Positions 1-6,146 of a stretch of DNA of 8,274 nucleotides are shown here, piece after piece (position 1 is the first letter of the stretch; each line of letters opens with the position of its first letter). The position numbers and the translations under genes are program-made. Source of the DNA: an uncultured Pseudomonadota bacterium (lineage in GTDB: Bacteria > Myxococcota_A > UBA9042 > CAIXZC01); contig CALFHQ010000368.1 in NCBI GenBank assembly GCA_937876385.1, positions 1-8,274 of the forward strand, given 5' to 3'. A model generated the notes under the pieces. That model did no database searches. It was not told the origin of the DNA and was given only the letters and a program-made list of their open reading frames with translations.

Positions 1-15
1 GGCTTTCTCCAGGAT

Positions 16-1803
16 CTAGGCCGCGGCAGCGGTGACGTAGGGAGCGGAGAAGGAGGTTCCCTTGGCAGAGGGTGAGAAAGCGACGAACACCCCCGAGGGG
101 CCAACCAACTCCGGCTTCTGGATGCCTCCGTTTGTTGGGCCATGGGAACTGTAAGGAGCTACGATCCCTTGAGCCCAATCTTCTTCGTGGACCGCTCCAA
201 CTGTGATGATGTCTTCCTGGCAGGCTGGATCAGCGAGGGAACCTGCGGAAGTGGAATGTTCCAGGTGAAAACCGGAGGCATTGGAACTCACCAGGAGCGA
301 GATGCCGACTCCCTCATCCGGTTTGAGCATGTTACCCATGACCCCCGTTGCCTGCACAGCCAGACGAAAATCATCGGTGGTGCAGTAGTACTTGTCAGGC
401 TCCTCATGACACAGGTCTTCGGTCCGTTTCATCATCAGTTGGGTCGCTGGGCTTTTCCCAAATTTGGGGGCCGGTGCGCACTTGATCTGGGTCGTGATGT
501 CGTCTGGATGCCCCTCGGGATACCCCTTTGCCTCCAGACACAGCGTCAAGGAAGACATCGTCGTCGAGGGCCACTTGTCCCATGTCAGAAAGACCCTCGC
601 CGACTCCCCTTCTTTCAGGGTGAATTCGTTGAAGTTCTCCCCAGGGGCAAAATCCAGAAGTCCGTCGTCGTCCTGGTCGGTCCAGCCTCCGCGCCAGCTC
701 TTCCCCGAGCCCAGATTGCCCGAAGCCGAAACCCACACGATGCCGTTGTCCCATGCCTTTCTGGCAGCGGCCGATACCGGACCCTGACCATCGTAGAAGC
801 TCTGGTTGTACCGACCCCATGAGGCGTTGATGACATCCACATCGTTCTGGATGCACCACTCCACGGCCTTGTTCAACGACACCTCCGTGTTCGGGACGGT
901 GAGAAGAACCAGTCTTGCCCCAGGGGCGCTCCGGTGAACGATTTGTGCCACGGCCGAACCGTGTGGCGACTCCACCCAATCAGCAGGAAGGCCGTCGGAA
1001 GGGTACATGACGTTGGTGCCCTCGGGCAGCAGCCCCTCTTCGACCATCTTTGTTGCGAAGAGAAACCCCGAGTCGAGAATGGCAATCTTGACGCCGGCGC
1101 CTTGGACTCCAGCCTCCAGGCAGGACAACATACCCGTTGCTTCCAGAGCCCAATCCGGGATCATCATCGGGTCCAGATTGTTCGAAAGAGGTTCCACTAC
1201 AGGTGTCAGCGGTATCCAGATGTTGTCCATGAGCCCAATTTCTACCGTCATCGTCAATTCGTAGAGGCCGGCCAACGGAACCGCCATCCAGGTCGTGTCG
1301 TCGTACGTGTCCAGCACCTCTCCGCCGGCCGCCACCAGATCTTCGACAGAAACCAGGAGTTCCCCGTCCCGCTCTGGGTGCCGGATCATCAACTGCAAGT
1401 CACCGTTCCACAACTGGATGTCATGTTCATCGGCATAGTCCTCAACAGCTTCCTGCCCGCCGTCAATCCATGCCTGGACGAGTTCGCTGACGGTGTTGTC
1501 CATCTCCTTTACTTCGAACTCGAATTTGCCCGACTCGAAGCCCAGGGGAGGCAGAACAAGGCCATTCGTCGAATCGCTTTCATCGGCCATATCAAAGCCG
1601 TCCAGAGGAACGTCCACCATTGTGTCGGATGCCATGTCTGGCAACGTGTCCCAGGTGTCAAAGCCCGAAGCGTCCGTGTCGTTGGAGACGTTGGAATCCT
1701 CCACAGACAAGTCGGGCGATTCCTGTGAAGGAGCGCCGCAGCTCAGGAAGGTCGCTGTTGCGGCAACGAGGGCCAAGTGCAAGAACCGGCATACAAGAGT
1801 CAT
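16..1803 (-). CDS. S8 subtilisin-like serine protease lipoprotein, apparently truncated at the C-terminus
   Basis: Predicted exported protease of 595 residues. The start at 1803 is chosen because a GGAG lies 6 nt upstream and a lipoprotein signal follows at once, with the lipobox at FLSC (Cys22). The frame stays open upstream to 1989, but the promoter lies inside that extension. Residues about 26-80 are an Asp/Ser/Thr-rich linker. Residues about 90-205 resemble a protease propeptide. The catalytic domain shows Asp244 (AILDSG), His281 (SPHGSAVA), oxyanion Asn363 (SASGN) and Ser584 (GTSFSAP). About 150 extra residues, roughly 385-510, lie between Asn363 and Ser584; they include a beta-rich stretch and several cysteines. 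The protein ends at TAG only 11 residues after Ser584, whereas subtilisins usually continue for about 50. In-frame codons after the TAG read ILEKA, as if coding resumed. Family assignment is firm; whether the product is active is doubtful. Substrate unknown. Confidence 0.9.
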   Translation of the reverse strand: MTLVCRFLHLALVAATATFLSCGAPSQESPDLSVEDSNVSNDTDASGFDTWDTLPDMASDTMVDVPLDGFDMADESDSTNGLVLPPLGFESGKFEFEVKEMDNTVSELVQAWIDGGQEAVEDYADEHDIQLWNGDLQLMIRHPERDGELLVSVEDLVAAGGEVLDTYDDTTWMAVPLAGLYELTMTVEIGLMDNIWIPLTPVVEPLSNNLDPMMIPDWALEATGMLSCLEAGVQGAGVKIAILDSGFLFATKMVEEGLLPEGTNVMYPSDGLPADWVESPHGSAVAQIVHRSAPGARLVLLTVPNTEVSLNKAVEWCIQNDVDVINASWGRYNQSFYDGQGPVSAAARKAWDNGIVWVSASGNLGSGKSWRGGWTDQDDDGLLDFAPGENFNEFTLKEGESARVFLTWDKWPSTTMSSLTLCLEAKGYPEGHPDDITTQIKCAPAPKFGKSPATQLMMKRTEDLCHEEPDKYYCTTDDFRLAVQATGVMGNMLKPDEGVGISLLVSSNASGFHLEHSTSAGSLADPACQEDIITVGAVHEEDWAQGIVAPYSSHGPTNGGIQKPELVGPSGVFVAFSPSAKGTSFSAPYVTAAAA

Positions 1804-1813
1804 CTGATTCTCC
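1804..1813 (-). promoter_or_regulatory. Ribosome binding site fixing the protease start at 1803
   Basis: GGAG at 1813-1810 on the minus strand sits 6 nt before the ATG at 1803. The next candidate start, at 1989, would put about 60 Arg/Ser-rich residues before the lipoprotein signal, which would block export. Confidence 0.6.
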
Positions 1814-1853
1814 GAGTCAATGAATCCAACTGTTGAGGGAGTACTCCGCCCTC

Positions 1854-1883
1854 CTTCTAAGACTGAAAAGCGGCGGATGTCAA
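1854..1883 (-). promoter_or_regulatory. Putative sigma70-type promoter for the protease gene
   Basis: On the minus strand a perfect TTGACA (1883-1878) is followed after 18 bases by TAGAAG (1859-1854), which matches 4 of 6 bases of the -10 consensus. It would start a transcript near 1847 with a leader of about 45 nt. A perfect -35 at a plausible distance, in a region that otherwise has no gene, supports the call. The -10 is imperfect and no operator is evident. Confidence 0.5.
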
Positions 1884-2070
1884 GACTTGCGCCCTCTCCC
1901 GTTCCACAGAAACTCGGCCGACGGTGGTATTTGTGGGTTTGCTGCCGTGCCATTGTGGTCTTTCCGGGCATGCATGTGCTACTCACCATGGCGAGGAACG
2001 GACAAGGCCTGATCGGTCACAGACGGCCATCGGCGCACTCGAAATTCCTCTATCGCAGGGGAACTGAGAG

Positions 2071-2091
2071 GCGTACACTGCGTGCGTACAC
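2071..2091 (+). repeat. Short direct repeat GCGTACAC before the small Cys-rich gene
   Basis: GCGTACAC occurs at 2071-2078 and again at 2084-2091, offset by 13 bp, 28 bp before the start codon. The first copy contains TACACT, a possible weak -10. It could be a regulatory site, but the repeat is short and could be chance. Confidence 0.3.
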
Positions 2092-2105
2092 GTCCATAAC
2101 GAGAC

Positions 2106-2112
2106 AAGGAGG
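2106..2112 (+). promoter_or_regulatory. Strong ribosome binding site of the 77-residue protein
   Basis: AAGGAGG at 2106-2112 lies 6 nt before the ATG at 2119. A near-perfect Shine-Dalgarno at ideal spacing is the main reason to accept so short a gene as real. Confidence 0.75.
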
Positions 2113-2118
2113 CCTTCC

Positions 2119-2352
2119 ATGAAACGGATCTTCTCTGTAGTTCTGCTGATGGCTGCCTGTGCTCTGCCCTTCACCGTTCTTGCCGACTGCCCCGGGGATT
2201 GCGTAGAGACCTGCAGCGCCGGGCCCGCCGAAGACTATGTCCTTTGCCTCCACAAGTGCCTCAAGGGGTGCAATCCCGCCCCGGTGCCTCCCGTACCGGC
2301 GCCGACCCCTGTGCCCGCACCGAAGCCGGCACCCAAAGCGCCAGAAAAGTAG
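2119..2352 (+). CDS. Small exported six-cysteine protein with Pro-rich tail
   Basis: A 77-residue protein that I do not recognise as a named family. Residues 1-22 form a classical signal peptide (Lys-Arg start, hydrophobic core, cleavage after VLA), so the mature protein begins at Asp23. The mature part has exactly six cysteines, at 24, 28, 32, 43, 47 and 51, in the symmetrical pattern C-x3-C-x3-C-x10-C-x3-C-x3-C. Four-residue spacing puts the cysteines of each triplet on one helix face, so a two-helix hairpin clamped by three disulfides is a natural model (inference). Residues 52-77 are a Pro/Ala/Val/Lys tail with no cysteine, possibly an extended spacer or binding tail. Codons beyond the stop in the +1 frame also look tail-like. 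It stands alone on its strand, 299 bp before the radical SAM gene. A lipoprotein reading through Cys14 is unlikely because the signal would be too short. Confidence 0.8.
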   Translation: MKRIFSVVLLMAACALPFTVLADCPGDCVETCSAGPAEDYVLCLHKCLKGCNPAPVPPVPAPTPVPAPKPAPKAPEK

Positions 2353-2651
2353 AGATGTTGCTGTGAAGAAGGTGCCTGCCGGTGATGTGGAGAAAGCCGC
2401 AAGATAATCCCGAGCGTGACCAGAACCTACAATTGGCAGGGAACACCAAAGGGATGACAGGTCACCATCTCGCAGGTCGAGGGCTTGAGAGCGGCTTCCT
2501 GTCGATGACGCCTCTCGAACTCGGCAGGACTGATGTTGCCCAGGCCCGGATGAGTCCTTGCGGACAACGATAGGCCGTCAACACTCCCTGCTTGGAACCA
2601 CGCCTTGAGTATTCGCTGGAAAGTCCCCTGCGTGCGTCGTACGATGTCACC
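2353..2651. other. Intergenic region holding a transposase relic
   Basis: This gap of about 300 bp lies between the small Cys-rich gene and the radical SAM gene. Its middle, at 2427-2560, encodes a leftward IS3-type transposase tail. The rest, including 2353-2426 and 2561-2651, shows no clear promoter, no terminator hairpin with a T tract and no terminal inverted repeats that I could find by eye. Confidence 0.6.
2427..2560 (-). pseudogene. 3' remnant of an IS3-family transposase (OrfB C-terminus)
   Basis: Read leftward from about 2560, the frame gives RTHPGLGNISPAEFERRH and continues for about 25 more residues to a TAG at 2429-2427. Known family feature: IS3-type OrfB transposases commonly end with a motif close to RRHSALGYLSPAEFE, just after the last acidic catalytic residue. 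The match covers HPGLGN-SPAEFERRH. Only this tail is present. Upstream codons up to 2714 do not resemble the integrase core and run antisense into the radical SAM gene. No start, DDE residues or inverted repeats were seen, so it is a dead fragment left by insertion and deletion. The motif is distinctive, but it is short and unaligned. Confidence 0.65.
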
Positions 2652-4058
2652 ATGAAAGTCGCGATCATAGCTCCCCCTGTCAGCTTGACCCCGGTCTCGG
2701 TGTTCCCTCGACATCCTCCTCTACTGGCCGCCCAGTTGGCGGCGACCGTGCGCAACAGCGGAGCCGAGGTGGTCGTACTGGATGCATTCCAAGAGAACCT
2801 GTCCGTTTCCGATACGGTCTCAGCCGTGCTCGCCGAATCACCTGACGCAGTCGTCATCATGCCGAACGATGTAGCTCGAGAAACCCCTGCGGCCATCACC
2901 GGGGCCATAAGCAGCGGTTTTCGGAGGGCCGGTGGCAGTGCCGTTCTTATTGCGGCTGGGGTCGGCAATATCAAGTGGATGCGCGAACTGGTAACTGAGG
3001 TCCCCTGTCTTGACGGTGCAGTCGTCGGCGATCCCGAAGAAGCTGTGCCTGAATTATTGGGAGCGATTGCAGCGGGGGCTGCCTGGCAGGACATGCCTTT
3101 CGTGGTAACCGGGACCCTTCCGAGCAAGCAGGTGCGGCCCGCTGTGCTGAAGCATCTGGACACGCTGCCCATACCCGCCTGGGATCTTGTCGGCCTGGAC
3201 AAGTACGTTGTTCTGGCTCACAGAAAGCTCCGGGGAATTGAGTATCCCATATTCGCATCCCGTGGCTGCTACTGGAATCGTTGCACATTCTGCCAGGATC
3301 TGGCTTGCGTGAAATCTCCCGACTACCGCATGCGGTCGCCTGAAGCAGTTGTCAGCGAGATGGAGGCCGCAGCGACCACTTACGGGGCCAAGCACTTCCT
3401 GTTCCACGATGGAGTTTTCCCAAACAGCGTCCGCTGGCTGGAGCGTTTCGCCAACGCCGTTGACGCCTCAGGGCTTCAATGCACTTGGTTCTGCATGGCC
3501 CGGGCCGATGGTGTGACACCCGAAAAGCTCAGACTGATGAAGAGGGCCGGCTGCAAGAACATGTGTTACGGACTCGAATCTGGCAGTGAGCAACTCCTCC
3601 GGGACATGGACAAGGGGCAGACTTTGGAGCAGGCACGTGATGCTGTGCGCTGGACCAAGGCCGCGGGCATCGAAGTCTCCGCTACCTTCGTGTTCGGGTT
3701 CCCCGGCGAAACGGTCGAGATGGCTTCCCGCACAATAGAGTTTGCTGTGGAACTGGACGTCGACTATGCCCAGTTCATGTTGGTCAAGTGGCACCATATC
3801 CCCGAACTCGGCCTGAGCCCGGGTTCCTTCTCCGAGGAGTGGGAACTGACCCAATACGATTACCGTGGGATGGTCTTCGTGCCTAGCTCCTACGGCTCTC
3901 TTTCCCGCCTCAAGTTCGTCAGAAGCTATGCTTTTGCCCGATTCTATCTTCGCCCGAGCTTCTTTCTGAAAGTGGCCTCCAAGATCGGCTCACTCAATGA
4001 TCTGAGACGTTTCGCACAAGGCGGAGCAACGCTGGTTTCCGCCATGCTCAACAAGTAG
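2652..4058 (+). CDS. Radical SAM protein with N-terminal B12-binding-like domain
   Basis: A cytoplasmic enzyme of 468 residues. The ATG at 2652 is preferred because MKVAIIAPP is the usual opening strand of such proteins; a TTG at 2592 would add 20 residues. No good Shine-Dalgarno precedes either start. Residues about 1-140 look like the Rossmann-type cobalamin-binding module, with HPPLLAAQLAATVRNSG and VVVLDAF, but the DxHxxG cobalamin ligand motif is not apparent. Residues about 200-400 are the radical SAM barrel. The cluster cysteines are Cys206, Cys211 and Cys214 in RGCYWNRCTFC, with CX4CX2C spacing instead of the standard CX3CX2C. Typical later motifs follow: GLESGSEQLL (307-316), a Lys-Gly turn, and FGFPGET (348-354). 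It would bind a 4Fe-4S cluster and cleave S-adenosylmethionine. Relatives include methyltransferases, cyclases and hopanoid or tetrapyrrole enzymes. Substrate unknown, and the neighbours do not help. Confidence 0.9.
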   Translation: MKVAIIAPPVSLTPVSVFPRHPPLLAAQLAATVRNSGAEVVVLDAFQENLSVSDTVSAVLAESPDAVVIMPNDVARETPAAITGAISSGFRRAGGSAVLIAAGVGNIKWMRELVTEVPCLDGAVVGDPEEAVPELLGAIAAGAAWQDMPFVVTGTLPSKQVRPAVLKHLDTLPIPAWDLVGLDKYVVLAHRKLRGIEYPIFASRGCYWNRCTFCQDLACVKSPDYRMRSPEAVVSEMEAAATTYGAKHFLFHDGVFPNSVRWLERFANAVDASGLQCTWFCMARADGVTPEKLRLMKRAGCKNMCYGLESGSEQLLRDMDKGQTLEQARDAVRWTKAAGIEVSATFVFGFPGETVEMASRTIEFAVELDVDYAQFMLVKWHHIPELGLSPGSFSEEWELTQYDYRGMVFVPSSYGSLSRLKFVRSYAFARFYLRPSFFLKVASKIGSLNDLRRFAQGGATLVSAMLNK

Positions 4059-4086
4059 ACCTTCCGTCTCCTTGTCTCGCCGCTCC

Positions 4087-5796
4087 TCAGGGTTTGTAGA
4101 GAACGCTGTAAAGGTAGGGGCCGCCGGTGGCAACCAAGGTCCACGTCTGTCCGTTCGTCTCGGAGACAAGGCGGCGGCCTCCAGCGCCCACCGCAATGAA
4201 CTTGCCGTCTCCGTAGGCGACATCCAGGAGGTCTCCGCCGCCGACGCTCGAGTCGGTCCAGTTGCTCGGACCGCCCTTGGAGGCGTGCAAGATGCGGCCG
4301 GCCGCGCCCACTGCGACCATGTGGCCGTCACCATAGGCGACGCCATACAGACCTCCACCACCCTCGCTGACGTCGTTCCACTCCCAGTCGCCCCCGCCGT
4401 CGAAGGACCAGTGGATCCCGCCATTCTCTCCCACCGCGACGAAGAACCCCATGGGGCCCTCCACCCAGGTCACTGCATTGAGCAGCTTGCCACCGACCGT
4501 GGCGAGAACCCACGAGGACCCGTTGTTCGAGTAGAGGGCCTCACTGTTAGCTGCGATGTTCCCTCCAACCGCCACGAAGCGCTCATTTCCCCAGCAAACG
4601 TCCTGGAAGAGGCAGGGGTTCGATGAAGGCGTGCTGTCGTACCACGAGGTGCCGTCGTAGGAGTACCATGACTGGGCGCTGTCGACGATGACGAAGCGGC
4701 CCTCACCGTAGGTCGCCCCCGTGTACTCGTACATGGTGCTGGGATTGTTCCCCAGGTCCCAATCCAGGCCATGCTCGGAGGTCCATGTCGCTCCGACACC
4801 GACGGCCAGGTAACGGTTCGGACCGTAGGCGATGTCCCGGAGCCATTCGCCGTCCGGCCCCATGGGCTCGGACCAGAGAACCCCATCCACCGACCAGACC
4901 ATCGGCGGACCGCCTTGTCCCACCGCGACCCAGGCAGGAGCAAAGGTGTAGGTACACGTGAAGGTGATCACTTCTCCCGGATTGTCGATGGTGGCGTCTG
5001 CGGTCTGGACCACGTGTGTGTAGCCACCAAAGGTCTGGCAGCTCACCGCGTAGGTCCCCTCGGGTGCGTGCTGCTGGGTAACGATGCCGGCCGCGCTGGT
5101 CAGGTTGTAGTTGCCGGGTCCTGTGATGGTCACAGCCACGTTCTTCGTGATCCCAACGATGTTGACCAGGATCGTGCCGGTGATGGGCACGATGACCGCT
5201 GTGTAGGCGCAACTGAAGGTGATCACCTCACCCTGGGTGTCGATGGTGTCGTCTGCTGTCGCCACAGCAAGCTCGTAATCCGGCACCGCCGGGCAGTTTA
5301 CTGCGTAGGTGCCCTCAGGCACGTCGAGCTGCATCGCCAGGCCACCTGCCGTGGTCAAGTCGAACTCCACCGGACCCGTGACCCCCACCGTGATTTCCTG
5401 CTGGAGGCCGGTGACGTTGACAATGATCGTCCCTGTGATGGACGTGTCCTCTGGAACGAGGTTGTCCTCCAGGTCAGCGATGTCCTCCAGGTCAGCGATA
5501 TCTTCCAGGTCAGCGATGTCTTCCGGGGGCAGCGTGTCCTCTGGAACAGCGATGTCCTCGACTGTGGCTGAATCCACCACGGTGTCCGGCGCCAAGAGGT
5601 CATCCGGCTGATCTGTAGAGAAGTCTCCGGGGACCACGTCGAACGAGACCTCCGCCGCTACACCGTCGGAGATCTGATCAGCGAGAGGGGTCGTGTCCGT
5701 TTCGGTACCGTCGGATATGCCATGGGAGGAGCATCCCGGCGCCACAGATTGGAGCACGCACAACACGATCAGGGCGTTCAAGTGTTTGCAGACCAT
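4087..5796 (-). CDS. Lipoprotein with acidic linker, two tandem beta domains and a seven-bladed beta-propeller
   Basis: A 569-residue predicted lipoprotein. The start at 5796 is chosen because AAGGAG lies 9 nt upstream and a signal peptide with the putative lipobox APGC (Cys22) follows. Residues 23-118 are Asp/Glu-rich, ending in repeats of EDIADL. Two tandem copies of an 85-residue domain follow from about residues 120 and 205. Each opens with ITGTI-VN and holds one cysteine pair (168/196, 253/281), GP, PEGTYAV and a final YT strand. They resemble small Ig- or transthyretin-like modules common in secreted bacterial proteins. Residues 288-569 carry seven units with a FVAVG-type strand and an Asp-box-like S-x-D-G-x-x-W turn, about 40 residues apart. 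The last strand, SVLY, would close the ring. It is convergent with the radical SAM gene, 28 bp away. A ligand-binding surface role is inferred; no enzyme motif is seen. Confidence 0.87.
   Translation of the reverse strand: MVCKHLNALIVLCVLQSVAPGCSSHGISDGTETDTTPLADQISDGVAAEVSFDVVPGDFSTDQPDDLLAPDTVVDSATVEDIAVPEDTLPPEDIADLEDIADLEDIADLEDNLVPEDTSITGTIIVNVTGLQQEITVGVTGPVEFDLTTAGGLAMQLDVPEGTYAVNCPAVPDYELAVATADDTIDTQGEVITFSCAYTAVIVPITGTILVNIVGITKNVAVTITGPGNYNLTSAAGIVTQQHAPEGTYAVSCQTFGGYTHVVQTADATIDNPGEVITFTCTYTFAPAWVAVGQGGPPMVWSVDGVLWSEPMGPDGEWLRDIAYGPNRYLAVGVGATWTSEHGLDWDLGNNPSTMYEYTGATYGEGRFVIVDSAQSWYSYDGTSWYDSTPSSNPCLFQDVCWGNERFVAVGGNIAANSEALYSNNGSSWVLATVGGKLLNAVTWVEGPMGFFVAVGENGGIHWSFDGGGDWEWNDVSEGGGGLYGVAYGDGHMVAVGAAGRILHASKGGPSNWTDSSVGGGDLLDVAYGDGKFIAVGAGGRRLVSETNGQTWTLVATGGPYLYSVLYKP
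4930..5439 (-). repeat. Tandem 255-bp duplication encoding two beta domains
   Basis: Within the propeller lipoprotein, residues about 120-204 (5439-5185) and 205-289 (5184-4930) are two copies of one 85-residue module in exact register. They share the opening ITGTI-VN, the GP turn, PEGTYAV, both cysteines and the ending GEVITF-C-YT. The protein similarity is obvious but the DNA has drifted, so this is an old internal duplication. Confidence 0.85.
5465..5554 (-). repeat. 18-bp tandem repeat encoding the EDIADL linker
   Basis: Five consecutive 18-bp units start at 5465, 5483, 5501, 5519 and 5537. The first three differ by only one or two bases (consensus on the plus strand TCCTCCAGGTCAGCGATG); the last two are more diverged. 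Each unit encodes six residues of the acidic linker, so changes in copy number would keep the frame and only alter linker length. Confidence 0.85.
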
Positions 5797-5811
5797 TGGT
5801 CGGTTCTCCTT
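5797..5811 (-). promoter_or_regulatory. Ribosome binding site fixing the propeller lipoprotein start
   Basis: AAGGAG at 5811-5806 on the minus strand lies 9 nt before the ATG at 5796. The alternative ATG at 5835 would place this site inside the coding region and add 13 residues, mostly polar, before the signal peptide. Confidence 0.6.
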
Positions 5812-6146
5812 TTGGAGGTTGTCGAGCCCGTTCAACGCAGCCGTCCACTCCCGTTTGGCAAAGTCGCCCAGCTTGTCGGCCCGAGCAAAGAATGCCTGGC
5901 AATGTTGAAGGTCCGCGCTCTACCTCATGCGCCTACCAAAGGAGAGGTATGGGCCCTGTGCATCGCGATACTTCGGTGACCGGCGGAATTCCTGCTCAGC
6001 ATACCAAGGGCCGCCCCACGCGCCAAGCGAATAGGATGAACCTCTCACCGCACTGTTTCTCGCAGGAGCCCCCTGGTCCACTGCATTCAGGACAAGGGAA
6101 ATGACGGTCGGACAAGTATTTGCGGATCATGGGGGTGAGTTTCTTG
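5797..6146. other. Intergenic region with no recognised gene (350 bp)
   Basis: This gap lies between two leftward genes. I see the ribosome binding site of the downstream gene at its left end, no clear promoter and no intrinsic terminator. A leftward open frame of 44 codons (6130-5996) has a CPEC motif but no ribosome binding site, and I do not call it a gene. The gap length suggests the two lipoprotein genes are separate transcription units. Confidence 0.55.

Larger units (their letters stand above)
1804..2118. other. Divergent intergenic region (315 bp)
   Basis: This gap separates the protease gene, read leftward, from the small Cys-rich protein gene, read rightward. It holds the protease promoter near its left end and a short direct repeat at 2071-2091 near its right end. 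I see no convincing rightward -35/-10 pair, no RNA gene and no credible coding sequence in the middle. Confidence 0.6.

Noticed and set aside
934..1728. Rightward frame of 264 codons opposite the protease
   Set aside because: Antisense shadow of a gene with clear catalytic motifs; no ribosome binding site or recognisable domain.
2462..3202. Leftward frame of 246 codons opposite the radical SAM gene
   Set aside because: Ser/Arg/Ala-rich antisense of a conserved enzyme; the transposase motif is in a different frame.
4059..4086. Convergent 28-bp gap as a shared terminator
   Set aside because: No inverted repeat or T-rich tract is visible in it.
4771..5571. Rightward frame of 266 codons opposite the propeller lipoprotein
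   Set aside because: Its His/Arg/Asp-rich repeats mirror the minus-strand repeats; it is a complement artefact.
5996..6130. Leftward 44-codon frame with a CPEC motif after the Cys-rich gene
   Set aside because: No ribosome binding site and no recognisable family; a zinc-ribbon relic is possible but unsupported.
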